Shown in pieces: positions 37,272-45,325 of a DNA stretch of 64,000 bases (position 1 is its first letter; each line of letters starts with the position of its first letter). This DNA comes from Gemmatimonadota bacterium (GTDB lineage Bacteria; Gemmatimonadota; Gemmatimonadetes; Gemmatimonadales; Gemmatimonadaceae), in contig JACPPC010000001.1 of the NCBI GenBank assembly GCA_016191225.1, positions 124,001 to 188,000 of the forward strand. Direction: 5' to 3'. The notes under the pieces are model-generated. The model was not told the origin of the DNA and did not search any database. It worked only from the letters and a program-made list of their open reading frames with translations. The position numbers and the translations under genes were made by a program.

Positions 37272-38146
37272 CCCCCAATATGCGGCGCGGCGAGGAACTC
37301 CTCCACGGCCGGCCGGTGCACCGCCGCCTCCCGCACCCCTTGCTCGATCGTGTCCGCGAGCAGGTCGGGGCAGGTGTAGTCCCAGCGGTGCGTGGCCACG
37401 GGGTGGGTCGGGGCGAGGTAGAGGCGCCGCCCCTCGCGCAGCCGCGCCCCGGGATAGGCCCGCGTGAGCAGCACCAGGTTGCGCGTCGCCCCCGCCACCG
37501 TGTCGCCGAGGAAGGCCGGGGCGTTGTCCACGAGGCCGCCGTCGAGCAGGGGCCGGCCGTCGATCGACACGACGGGGGTGAACGGCGGCGTGGCGCTCGA
37601 GGCGAGCACGAGGTCGGTGAGCTCCTCGCGCGTGCGGCAGGTGCGGGCGTCGATCGCCACCGGGGTGAAGCCCAGCGCCCGCCCGAGCCGGGGGTGGATC
37701 CGGGTCGGGAAGAGGCGCTTCTCGGCGGCGTAGCCCAGCAGGCCCACCGCGGTCGCGACCGGGCTCGGCAGGAAGCGGGGAAAGGCCGCCGTCAGCACCC
37801 AGATCGGAAACGGGGCGGCCTGGATGCGCTCCAGCCCGCCCGCGTCGAGCATGTGCATCGTCGTCGCGCGGTAGACGCGGCCGTGGGGTGCCATCGGCTC
37901 GCCGCGCAGCGCGTTGGAGGGACGGATGTTGCGCGTGGTCCCCTCGCGCGCCGTAAGCCAGAACTCCCAGTTCTCCCGCCGGCGCCGCGAGAGGTACAGC
38001 AACAGCACGAAGGCTCCCGCCGAGCAGGTGGCCACGCCGGCCGTGCGCGGCAGGAGCCACTCCCCCCACTGCTCGAGGAGGCCGAGCTGGTAGAACGCCC
38101 GGTTCCCGCCCCCGGCGAAGGTGATGGCGAGGTCGCGCTCGGTCAC
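37268..38146 (-). CDS. Patatin-like phospholipase family protein
   Basis: A 292-residue protein. The oxyanion loop FAGGGNRAFYQLG is near the N-terminus, the nucleophile Ser is in ATCSAGAF near residue 42, and the dyad Asp is in LLDGGLVDN. The motif reads T-C-S-A-G rather than the usual G-x-S-x-G, so activity may be altered. Patatins hydrolyse acyl esters of lipids. It starts at GTG and is coupled to the SDR gene. It may feed fatty acids into the adjacent oxidation genes. Confidence 0.85.
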   Translation of the reverse strand: MTERDLAITFAGGGNRAFYQLGLLEQWGEWLLPRTAGVATCSAGAFVLLLYLSRRRRENWEFWLTAREGTTRNIRPSNALRGEPMAPHGRVYRATTMHMLDAGGLERIQAAPFPIWVLTAAFPRFLPSPVATAVGLLGYAAEKRLFPTRIHPRLGRALGFTPVAIDARTCRTREELTDLVLASSATPPFTPVVSIDGRPLLDGGLVDNAPAFLGDTVAGATRNLVLLTRAYPGARLREGRRLYLAPTHPVATHRWDYTCPDLLADTIEQGVREAAVHRPAVEEFLAAPHIGG

Positions 38147-38218
38147 GGGTCGCGCTGGCGGGTCACGCGGTGCGCGTCACGTGGTGCGCCGGATACCGTG
38201 CGCCCCATGCGGCATGCG

Positions 38219-38839
38219 TCACGGCTCCGTGGGACGGGCGAGGTCGAACAGCGTCGCCGGCGTGATCCGCGCAAAGGCGTTCGCGCCGAGGCGCGCCACG
38301 TGCTCGATCCGCCGGTTGTCGGGAATGCCGTCGACCAGCACGTCGTCGCGGACGTGGATGTGCACCACCTCGCCGATGACATAGCTGGCCGACGCGCCGC
38401 CGTTCCCGTGCTCCACCACCTGGAACAGCCGGCACTCCAGCGCGGCGACGGCCTCGGCCACCCGCGGCGGGCGCACACGCAGGCTCGGCGCCCGCGTGAA
38501 CCCCGCCGCGTCGAACTCGTCGACCTCGGCCGGATACGTGTACGACGACTGGTTGAGCCTCGCGACCAGGTCGTACGTGGCGATGTTGATCACGTAGTCG
38601 CCGGTCGCCCGCACGTTGCGCAGGGTGTCCTTCTCGCGGCCGTCGCGCGAACGCACGGGCGCGAAGGCGACCGAGAGCGGGCTGTAGCCGGCCGCCATGA
38701 AGAACGAGAAGGGCGACAGGTTGCCGACACCGCTCGCGGAGAGGGTGCTGACAAAGGCGATCGGCCGCGGCGCCACGAGCGCGGTGATGAAGGCCGAGCG
38801 CTCGTGGGTGGAGAGCGAGGCGACGTCGAACTGCGCCAT
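38219..38839 (-). CDS. Flavin reductase-like FMN-binding protein
   Basis: A 206-residue protein of the flavin reductase-like (RutF/DIM6) split-barrel family: LVAPRPIAFVSTLSASGVGN, FSFFMAAGYSPLSVAF, and KDTLRNVRATGDYVINIA are characteristic. Such proteins bind FMN and reduce flavin or act as oxidoreductases on small molecules. It begins ten bases after paaZ on the same strand, so it may be transcribed with the phenylacetate genes, but it is not homologous to the PaaE reductase. Confidence 0.87.
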   Translation of the reverse strand: MAQFDVASLSTHERSAFITALVAPRPIAFVSTLSASGVGNLSPFSFFMAAGYSPLSVAFAPVRSRDGREKDTLRNVRATGDYVINIATYDLVARLNQSSYTYPAEVDEFDAAGFTRAPSLRVRPPRVAEAVAALECRLFQVVEHGNGGASASYVIGEVVHIHVRDDVLVDGIPDNRRIEHVARLGANAFARITPATLFDLARPTEP

Positions 38840-38849
38840 CAGGCGGGGG

Positions 38850-40940
38850 TCACGGCAGCGGCGGGGGCGAGGACGCCGCCGGCTCGGCCGCGGGCGCCGC
38901 GACGGGAAGGCGCTTGACGAGGGTGAGGATGGTGTACACCGCGCACTTCTCCTGCTTCTGGTTGGTGACTTCCACGTCCCAGGCGACCACGCCCTGCGGC
39001 ACGCCCCCCTCGGGGGTGTCCTTCAGGGTCTTCTGCTTGCAGGTGAGCTTCACCTGGATCGTGTCGCCCGGGTACACCGGCGTCACGAAGCGCAGCCCCT
39101 CCATGCCGTAGTTGGCGAGCACGGGCCCCGGCGCCGGATCGACGAACAGGCCGGCGGCCGCGGCGATCACGAAGTACCCGTGGGCCACCCGCCGCTCGAA
39201 GATCGACTCCCGGGCGGCGAGGTCGTCCATGTGCGCGTAGAAGAAGTCCCCCGACAGCCCGGCGAACGCCACCACGTCGGCCTCGGTGACGGTGCGCCGG
39301 TGCGTGGTGAGGGTCTCCCCGATCCGCAGTTCCTCGAAGTGCTTGCGGAAGGGATGCACGCGGTCGGCGAGGCGCTCGGCCCCGGCCGTCCACTCGCGGG
39401 TGATGGCGGTGAGCGTCGTCGGGCTCCCCTGCACCGCGGAGCGCTGCATGTAGTGCAGCACGCCGCGCGTGCCCCCCATCTCCTCGCCGCCGCCGGCGCG
39501 CCCGGGGCCCCCGTGCACGAGGTGCGGCATCGGCGAGCCGTGGCCGGTGCTCTCCCTCGCGGCGTGGCGGTTCATCACCATGAAGCGGCCATGGTAGGGC
39601 GCCACGCCGAGCACCACGTGCCGGGCCGTCGCGTCGCTGGCGGTGAACAGCGACCCGCAGAGCGAGCCGCGGCCGCGCTTCGCCAGCTCGATCGCGTCGT
39701 CGAGCGCCTCGTAGGGCATCACCGTGTTCACCGGGCCGAAGGCCTCGATCTCGTGCGGCGCGCTCGCGCGCCCGGGATCGTTGCAGGCGAGGAGCATGAC
39801 CGGGAAGAAGGCCCCCTTGTCGCGGTCGGCGCCCATGACCTGGAAGTCGTCGAAGCCGCCGGCCACGAGCTGCGCACCGGCCCTGATCCCCTCCACGGCC
39901 CTGGCCACGTCGCGCACCTGCGCGCGCCCCGCCAGCGGCCCCATCCGCACGCCGTCCACCCGCGGGTCGCCGACGGTGACGCCACCCAGCCGCTTCCTGA
40001 GCGCCGCGATCACGTCGTCCATCATCCCGCCGGGGACGATCGTGCGGCGGATGGCGGTGCACTTCTGCCCCGCCTTCACCGTCATCTCCCGGGCGACCTC
40101 CTTGATGAACAGGTCGAACTCCTCGGTGCCCGGGGCGGCGTCGGGGCCGAGGATGCAGCAGTTGAGCGAGTCGGCCTCCATGTTGAAGCGCACGCTGTGG
40201 CGGACGATCGCCGGGTGGTTCCGGAGCATCTGCCCGGTGGTCGCCGAGCCGGTGAACCCCACCACGTCCTGGCAGTCCACGTGGTCGAGCAGGTCGCCGG
40301 CGCTCCCGCACACGAGCTGGATCGCCCCCTCGGGAAAGATCCCCGACTCGACGATCGCGTGCACCACGCGCTCGGTGAGGTAGCTGGTGAGGGTCGCCGG
40401 CTTGACGATGCTCGGCATGCCGGCGAGGAAGCTCGGCGCGACCTTCTCGAGCATCCCCCAGACGGGAAAGTTGAAGGCGTTGATCTGCACCGCCGCCCCC
40501 TCGAGCGGCACGCAGACGTGCCGGCCGATGAAGGTCCCCTCCTTCGAGACCGCGTCGGGGGGGCCGTCGAGGTAGTACGGCTCGTTGGGGAAGTCGCGGC
40601 GCCCCTTGGAGGCGTACACGAAGAGGGTGCCGATCCCGCCGTCGATGTCGATCCACGAGTCGCCCCTGGTCGCCCCCGTGTGCGACGACAGCTCGTAGAA
40701 GCTCGCCTTGCGGTCGGTGAGGTACCTGGCCATCGCCTTGAGGCGCGCCGCCCGCTCGTGGAAGGTCATCGCGCGAAGCGCGGCCCCGCCCACGTCGCGC
40801 GAGTACTGGAGCATCGCCTTGAAGTCGAGGCCCGCGCTGCTCGCCATGGCGAGCCGCTCGCCGGTCACGGCGCTCACGAGCTCGCTGCCATCGCCGCTCC
40901 CCTCCACCCACTGCCCCATGGCGTAGTTCATCAGCTTCAT
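38850..40940 (-). CDS. paaZ: Bifunctional oxepin-CoA hydrolase / 3-oxo-5,6-dehydrosuberyl-CoA semialdehyde dehydrogenase
   Basis: A 696-residue two-domain enzyme that opens the oxepin-CoA ring and oxidises the resulting aldehyde in phenylacetate degradation. Residues 1 to about 530 form the aldehyde dehydrogenase, with general base Glu256 (NMEADSLN) and nucleophile Cys294 (KAGQKCTAIRRT), matching the E. coli positions closely. Residues about 545-690 form the MaoC-like hydratase (VVAFAGLSGDFFYAHMDD). The C-terminus has an Ala/Pro-rich tail. It is the last paa gene of this block and is coupled to paaY by ATGA. Confidence 0.96.
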   Translation of the reverse strand: MKLMNYAMGQWVEGSGDGSELVSAVTGERLAMASSAGLDFKAMLQYSRDVGGAALRAMTFHERAARLKAMARYLTDRKASFYELSSHTGATRGDSWIDIDGGIGTLFVYASKGRRDFPNEPYYLDGPPDAVSKEGTFIGRHVCVPLEGAAVQINAFNFPVWGMLEKVAPSFLAGMPSIVKPATLTSYLTERVVHAIVESGIFPEGAIQLVCGSAGDLLDHVDCQDVVGFTGSATTGQMLRNHPAIVRHSVRFNMEADSLNCCILGPDAAPGTEEFDLFIKEVAREMTVKAGQKCTAIRRTIVPGGMMDDVIAALRKRLGGVTVGDPRVDGVRMGPLAGRAQVRDVARAVEGIRAGAQLVAGGFDDFQVMGADRDKGAFFPVMLLACNDPGRASAPHEIEAFGPVNTVMPYEALDDAIELAKRGRGSLCGSLFTASDATARHVVLGVAPYHGRFMVMNRHAARESTGHGSPMPHLVHGGPGRAGGGEEMGGTRGVLHYMQRSAVQGSPTTLTAITREWTAGAERLADRVHPFRKHFEELRIGETLTTHRRTVTEADVVAFAGLSGDFFYAHMDDLAARESIFERRVAHGYFVIAAAAGLFVDPAPGPVLANYGMEGLRFVTPVYPGDTIQVKLTCKQKTLKDTPEGGVPQGVVAWDVEVTNQKQEKCAVYTILTLVKRLPVAAPAAEPAASSPPPLP

Positions 40941-41602
40941 CGGTCGGCACTCCCTCGCTGGCCGCTGGTTGCCCTCGTCCTGCTCCACGTCTGGTAGTCC
41001 ACCTCCTGCCCGGCGCGCCCCGGGGGCACCTCGCGCAGGGGCTCGACTGGACGCATTGTGGCGTGGTAGGCCGCCGGGAGTCGCTGGTAGAGCCGGGTGC
41101 CCTCCGTCTTCCAGGCCAGCATTTCGTCGCTCACGTCCTTCACGACGCGCGCCGGATTGCCCACCACGACCTTGCGCGGCGGGACCTCCATCCTGGCCGG
41201 GACGAACGCCAGCGCACCGACAATGCTCCCGGCGCCGACCACCGCCTCGTCCATCACCACCGCGTTCATGCCGACGAGGGCGTTGGCGCCGATGCGCGCG
41301 CCATGCACGATCGCCCCGTGCCCGATGTGCGCCCCCGCCTCGAGCACCACCGTCGTGCCGGGAAAGGTGTGGATCGTGCAGTTCTCCTGCACGTTGCACC
41401 CGTCCTCGATCACGATCCCGCCAATGTCGGCGCGGATCGCCGCGCCGGGACCCACGTACACGTCGCGGCCGATGACCACGTTGCCGATCACCGCCGCCAG
41501 CGGGTGCACGAAGGCGCTCTCGTGCACCACCGGCACGAAGCCGTTGAACTCGTAGCACCCGCTGGCCGACGCCGCCGGGCGCACCGTCCCGCCGGGCGTC
41601 AT
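40937..41602 (-). CDS. paaY: PaaY-like left-handed beta-helix protein (gamma-carbonic anhydrase fold thioesterase)
   Basis: A 221-residue hexapeptide-repeat protein. Tandem repeats run through VIGNVVIGRDVYVGPGAAIR and GARIGANALVGMNAVVMDEA, with His residues in HTFPGT, HIGHGAIVHG for zinc. PaaY in E. coli is a thioesterase that relieves the pathway of dead-end CoA esters. The C-terminal region (YQRLPAAYHATMRPVEPLRE) is typical of PaaY. Four-base overlaps with paaJ and paaZ. Confidence 0.9.
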   Translation of the reverse strand: MTPGGTVRPAASASGCYEFNGFVPVVHESAFVHPLAAVIGNVVIGRDVYVGPGAAIRADIGGIVIEDGCNVQENCTIHTFPGTTVVLEAGAHIGHGAIVHGARIGANALVGMNAVVMDEAVVGAGSIVGALAFVPARMEVPPRKVVVGNPARVVKDVSDEMLAWKTEGTRLYQRLPAAYHATMRPVEPLREVPPGRAGQEVDYQTWSRTRATSGQRGSADR

Positions 41603-42810
41603 GCGCGCTCGAGCACGGCGGCCATCCCCTGCCCCACGCCGATGCACATGGTCACGAGGGCGTAGCGCTGCCGGCGCTCGTGCAGCTCGATCGCGGCGCT
41701 CAGCGCCAGCCGGGCGCCGCTCATCCCCAGCGGGTGCCCGAGGGCGATCGCCCCGCCGTTCACGTTCAGGCGCGGGTCGTCGTCGGGAAGGCCGAGCTCG
41801 CGCGTGCACCCGAGCACCTGCGCGGCAAAGGCCTCGTTGATCTCGATCACGCCCATGTCGTCGAGCGTGAGCCGGGCCGACGCGAGCGCCTTCCGCACCG
41901 CCGGCACGGGGCCGAGCCCCATCACCCGCGGGGCCACCCCCGCCGCGGCCCACGCCACGAGCCGCGCCAGCGGCGCCAGGCCGTGCGCCGTGCAGCCGGC
42001 CTCGCTCGCCACGAACATCGCGCAAGCGCCGTCGTTGAGCCCGCTCGAGTTCCCGGCCGTGACCGAGCCCTCGCCGTCGGTGCGAAAGGCGGGCTTGAGC
42101 CTGCCCAGCGTCTCGAGCGTCGTGTCGGGACGCAGGAACTCGTCGGCGTCCACCATGGTCGCCGCCCCCTTCCTTCCGGGGACCGTCACCGGGGCGATCT
42201 CGCGCGCGAAGCGTCCCGCCGCCCGGGCCGCCGCCGCCTTCTGCTGCGACCGCAGCGCGAATGCGTCCTGGTCGGCGCGGCTGATCCCACGCTCGGCCAC
42301 CACGTTCTCGGCCGTCTCCCCCATGCTGTCGGTGCCGTGCCTCGCCTTCATGGCGGGGTTCACGAAGCGCCAGCCGAGCGAGGTGTCGAACAGCTGCACG
42401 TCGCGGGCCCACGGGGTGCTCCCCTTGCTCATCGCGTACGGCGCCCGCGTCATGCTCTCCACGCCGCCGGCCACGAACAGCTCTCCCTCGCCGTTGCGCA
42501 CCGCACGAGCCGCGCTCACGGTGGCCGAGAGCCCCGAGGCGCAGAGCCGGTTCACCGTCTCCCCCGGCACGGTGTGCGGCACCCCGGCGAGGAGGAGGGC
42601 CATGCGTCCCACGTTGCGGTTGTCCTCTCCCGCCTGGTTGGCGCACCCCATGATCACGTCGCCGATCGCGGCGGCATCGGCCCTCGGATGCCGGGCCAGC
42701 AGCTCGCGGATCGCATGCGCCGCGAGGTCGTCGGCACGCACGCCGGCAAGCGCCCCGCCCAGCGACCCGACCGGCGTGCGCACGCCGCCGGCGATGAACG
42801 CATCGGGCAT
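41599..42810 (-). CDS. paaJ: 3-oxoadipyl-CoA / 3-oxo-5,6-dehydrosuberyl-CoA thiolase
   Basis: A 403-residue thiolase. Nucleophile Cys90 lies in ETVNRLCASGLSA, the His in NVNGGAIALGHPLGMSGAR, and the second Cys in VTMCIGVGQGMAA. The Asn-Arg-Asn context (ANQAGEDNRNVGRMA) and location between paaI and paaY support the PaaJ/PcaF assignment. It cleaves beta-keto intermediates to acetyl-CoA and succinyl-CoA near the end of the pathway. Confidence 0.94.
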   Translation of the reverse strand: MPDAFIAGGVRTPVGSLGGALAGVRADDLAAHAIRELLARHPRADAAAIGDVIMGCANQAGEDNRNVGRMALLLAGVPHTVPGETVNRLCASGLSATVSAARAVRNGEGELFVAGGVESMTRAPYAMSKGSTPWARDVQLFDTSLGWRFVNPAMKARHGTDSMGETAENVVAERGISRADQDAFALRSQQKAAAARAAGRFAREIAPVTVPGRKGAATMVDADEFLRPDTTLETLGRLKPAFRTDGEGSVTAGNSSGLNDGACAMFVASEAGCTAHGLAPLARLVAWAAAGVAPRVMGLGPVPAVRKALASARLTLDDMGVIEINEAFAAQVLGCTRELGLPDDDPRLNVNGGAIALGHPLGMSGARLALSAAIELHERRQRYALVTMCIGVGQGMAAVLERA

Positions 42811-43283
42811 CACTCCCCCGCCTTGAAGTGATCGGTCTTCGTCTTGTACACGGTGCCCTTGAAGACCGCGACCAGCACCCCGTCCTGGTTCTTGACCTCG
42901 ACGCGGTAGAACGCGAGCCGGCCGCTCTGCGAGTCCTCCTGTGCGACCGCCGTGAGCCGGTCGCCCTCGCGCGCCGGGGCGGGGTAGCTGATCTGGTTGT
43001 CGATGCTCATCGCCACGCGGCCGTGGGTGTTGCTCACGAAGGCGAGGGCGCTGTCGGCCAGCGAGAAGGTCGCCCCGCCGTGGCAGACGCCGAAGCCGTT
43101 GAGCATGTCGGCGCGCACCGTCATCGCGCACGCCACCCGCGACGGCGAGATCTCCACCACCTCGATGCCGAGCCAGCGGCTGAAGGCGTCCTTCCCGAGC
43201 ATCCGCGCCACGACCCGCTTCGCGTGCTCCATCGCCGCGGCGGGGGTCATCATCTCGCCGGTCGCCGGCCCGGGGGCGGTCAT
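42810..43283 (-). CDS. paaI: Hydroxyphenylacetyl-CoA thioesterase (hotdog fold)
   Basis: A 157-residue hotdog thioesterase. The characteristic GFGVCHGGATFSLADSALAF contains the catalytic Asp position known from E. coli PaaI. It hydrolyses ring-hydroxylated phenylacetyl-CoA products that would otherwise trap CoA. Its stop and the paaJ start share one base (TGATG), and its start overlaps the paaH stop. The N-terminal about 15 residues are a little longer than in E. coli. Confidence 0.93.
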   Translation of the reverse strand: MTAPGPATGEMMTPAAAMEHAKRVVARMLGKDAFSRWLGIEVVEISPSRVACAMTVRADMLNGFGVCHGGATFSLADSALAFVSNTHGRVAMSIDNQISYPAPAREGDRLTAVAQEDSQSGRLAFYRVEVKNQDGVLVAVFKGTVYKTKTDHFKAGE

Positions 43284-44458
43284 GCGAGCGCGCTCCGCCC
43301 GTCGCGCACGATCGCGCGCAGGAGCGGGCTCGGCCGGTAGCGGTCCTCGCCGTATTCCGCCTGCAAGGCCTCGAGGCGCGCCAGCACCGTGGCCGGCCCG
43401 ATCGCGTCGCACCACGCCAGGAGCCCGCGCGGGTAGTTCACGCCCCGCTGCATCGCCAGCTCGATGTCGGCCGCGCTCGCCACCCGCAGGTAGCGCGCGT
43501 CGACCGCCTCGTTGATCAGCATCGCCAGCACCCGGTCGCTTACCCGGGCGCCGAGGGCCGCGTCGCGCACGGGCTCCGGCGGCGTGGCGCCGTTGCCGTA
43601 GTCGTAGAAGCCGCGCCCGGACTTGCGGCCGAGGAAGCCCGCCTCGACGAGCCGGCGCTGGGTGAGGGCCGGCCGAAAGCGGGGCTCGTAGAAGAACGCC
43701 TCGAACACCGACTGCGAGACCGCGAAGTTGATGTCCAGCCCGATGAAGTCCATCAGCTCGAACGGGCCCATGCGAAACCCCGCCTCGCGCATCGCCCAGT
43801 CGATCGTCGCCGCGTCGGCGATCCCTTCCTCGAGGCAGCGCAGCGACTCCCCGTAGTAGGGGCGGGCGATCCGGTTGACGATGAACCCCGGCGTGTCCGC
43901 GGCCTGGACCGTCACCTTGCCCCAGCCGTCCACCAGCGCGCGCGCTTCCGCCACCACGCCCGCGCCGGCCCCCAGCCACGGCACCACCTCCACCAGCGGC
44001 ATCACCGGAGCGGGATTGAAGAAGTGGATGCCGCAGACGCGCGCCCCGTTCAGGCAGGCCGACGCGATCGAGGCGATCGACAGCGAGCTCGTGTTGCTCG
44101 CCAGCACCGCCTGCGGCGAGACCACCGCCTCGAGGGCGCGAAAGGCCGCCTGCTTGGCCGGCAGCTGCTCGACGATCGCCTCGATCACGAGGCCGCAGGT
44201 CGTGAACGGCGCCAGGTCGGTCCCCGCGATCGCCACCACTCGCTCGAGCGCGCCGGCCGCGACCCCGGCGGTCAGGCGTCCCCTCTCCACGTCGCGCGCG
44301 AGCGCCGACTGGATCCCGCGGCGTCCCTTCTCCACCGCCCCCTCGTGCGCGTCGAGCAGGACCACGCGGTGCCCATGCACCGCCGCCACCTGCGCGATCC
44401 CGCTCCCCATCGCGCCGGCGCCAAGCACGCCGATCGTGGTGTCCGCGCCGAGTGCCAC
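43280..44458 (-). CDS. paaH: 3-hydroxyacyl-CoA (3-hydroxyadipyl-CoA) dehydrogenase
   Basis: A 392-residue NAD-dependent dehydrogenase. IGVLGAGAMGSGIAQ starts the Rossmann domain; SNTSSLSIASIA and CGIHFFNPAPVMPLVEVV follow. C-terminal 3HCDH modules include IARPYYGESLRCLEEGIADA and AMQRGVNYPRGLLAW. E. coli PaaH is 475 residues, so this one is about 80 shorter but retains two C-terminal modules. It starts with GTG, three bases after the paaG stop. It oxidises the hydroxy intermediate before the thiolase step. Confidence 0.93.
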   Translation of the reverse strand: MALGADTTIGVLGAGAMGSGIAQVAAVHGHRVVLLDAHEGAVEKGRRGIQSALARDVERGRLTAGVAAGALERVVAIAGTDLAPFTTCGLVIEAIVEQLPAKQAAFRALEAVVSPQAVLASNTSSLSIASIASACLNGARVCGIHFFNPAPVMPLVEVVPWLGAGAGVVAEARALVDGWGKVTVQAADTPGFIVNRIARPYYGESLRCLEEGIADAATIDWAMREAGFRMGPFELMDFIGLDINFAVSQSVFEAFFYEPRFRPALTQRRLVEAGFLGRKSGRGFYDYGNGATPPEPVRDAALGARVSDRVLAMLINEAVDARYLRVASAADIELAMQRGVNYPRGLLAWCDAIGPATVLARLEALQAEYGEDRYRPSPLLRAIVRDGRSALA

Positions 44459-44461
44459 GCG

Positions 44462-45253
44462 CTACCGGCCCGTGAACACGGGGGCGCGCTTCTCGAGGAA
44501 GGCCCGCACCCCCTCGGCGAAGTCGGCCGTCCGCCCCGCCTCGGACTGTATCTCCGCCTCGCGCTCGAGCTGGGTGAAGAAGTCGTTCGCCAGCGACTCG
44601 TTGAAGGCCCGCTTGGCGAGGCCGAGGCCGCGCGTCGGCATCTGCGCCAGCCGCTCGGCGAGCGCCGTCGCCGCCGGCATCAGCTGGTCGGGCTCGGCCA
44701 CGTCCCAGATCAGCCCCATCGCCTTGGCGTCGGTGGCCGGCAGCTTGTCGGCGAGCATGGCCAGCCCCGCCGCGCGCTGCAGCCCCACCAGCCGGGGGAG
44801 CAGCCAGGTCCCGCCCGCGTCCGGGAGGAGCCCCAGCTTGGCGAACGACTGGATGAAGCTCGCGCCGGTGCTGGCGATCGTGAGGTCGGCGCAGAGGGCG
44901 ATGTTGGCGCCCGCTCCCGCCGCCACGCCGTTCACCGCGCACACGACCGGCTTCTCCAGCTTGCGGATGGCGTGGATCACCGGCGTGTAGGTCGCCCGGA
45001 TCACGCCGGCGAGGTCGGGCCAGGTCCCGTCCGCCTGCGGCGTCGCGGCCGACAGGTCCTGCCCGGCGCAGAAGCCCCGCCCCGCCCCGGTGAGCAGCAC
45101 CGCCCGCACGCGGTCGTCGGTGGCGCACGCCTGCACGGCGGCCGCCAGCTCGCGCGCCATCGGCACGTTGAAGCTGTTCAGGACGTCGGGACGGTTGAGC
45201 GTCAGGACCCGGACGCCGTTCGCACTGCGGGCGAGGATGAACTGCTCGGCCAT
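44462..45253 (-). CDS. paaG: Ring-1,2-epoxyphenylacetyl-CoA isomerase (enoyl-CoA hydratase/isomerase family)
   Basis: A 263-residue crotonase-fold protein. The first oxyanion segment is GAGRGFCAGQDLSAATPQ and the second is VNGVAAGAGANIALCADLTI, with the catalytic Asp in LLPDAGGTWLLPRLVG, the PaaG pattern. PaaG converts the epoxide to the seven-membered oxepin-CoA and also shifts double bonds later. It is the first gene of the paaG-H-I-J-Y-Z block, with GGAG upstream of the ATG. The 72-base gap to the divergent E1 gene probably holds promoters for both; TTATCA on this strand is a possible -10. Confidence 0.93.
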   Translation of the reverse strand: MAEQFILARSANGVRVLTLNRPDVLNSFNVPMARELAAAVQACATDDRVRAVLLTGAGRGFCAGQDLSAATPQADGTWPDLAGVIRATYTPVIHAIRKLEKPVVCAVNGVAAGAGANIALCADLTIASTGASFIQSFAKLGLLPDAGGTWLLPRLVGLQRAAGLAMLADKLPATDAKAMGLIWDVAEPDQLMPAATALAERLAQMPTRGLGLAKRAFNESLANDFFTQLEREAEIQSEAGRTADFAEGVRAFLEKRAPVFTGR

Positions 45254-45325
45254 GCGCACTCCAAAGGAGACGTGATAAGTTACTCGCCGGACTATCCCTG
45301 GCGCGACCATACTCGTCCTCCCGAC

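Noticed and set aside
38219..38839. Flavin reductase-like gene as PaaE
   Set aside because: It has the RutF/DIM6 split-barrel pattern and lacks the ferredoxin-type 2Fe-2S Cys motif and FNR-like domain expected of PaaE.
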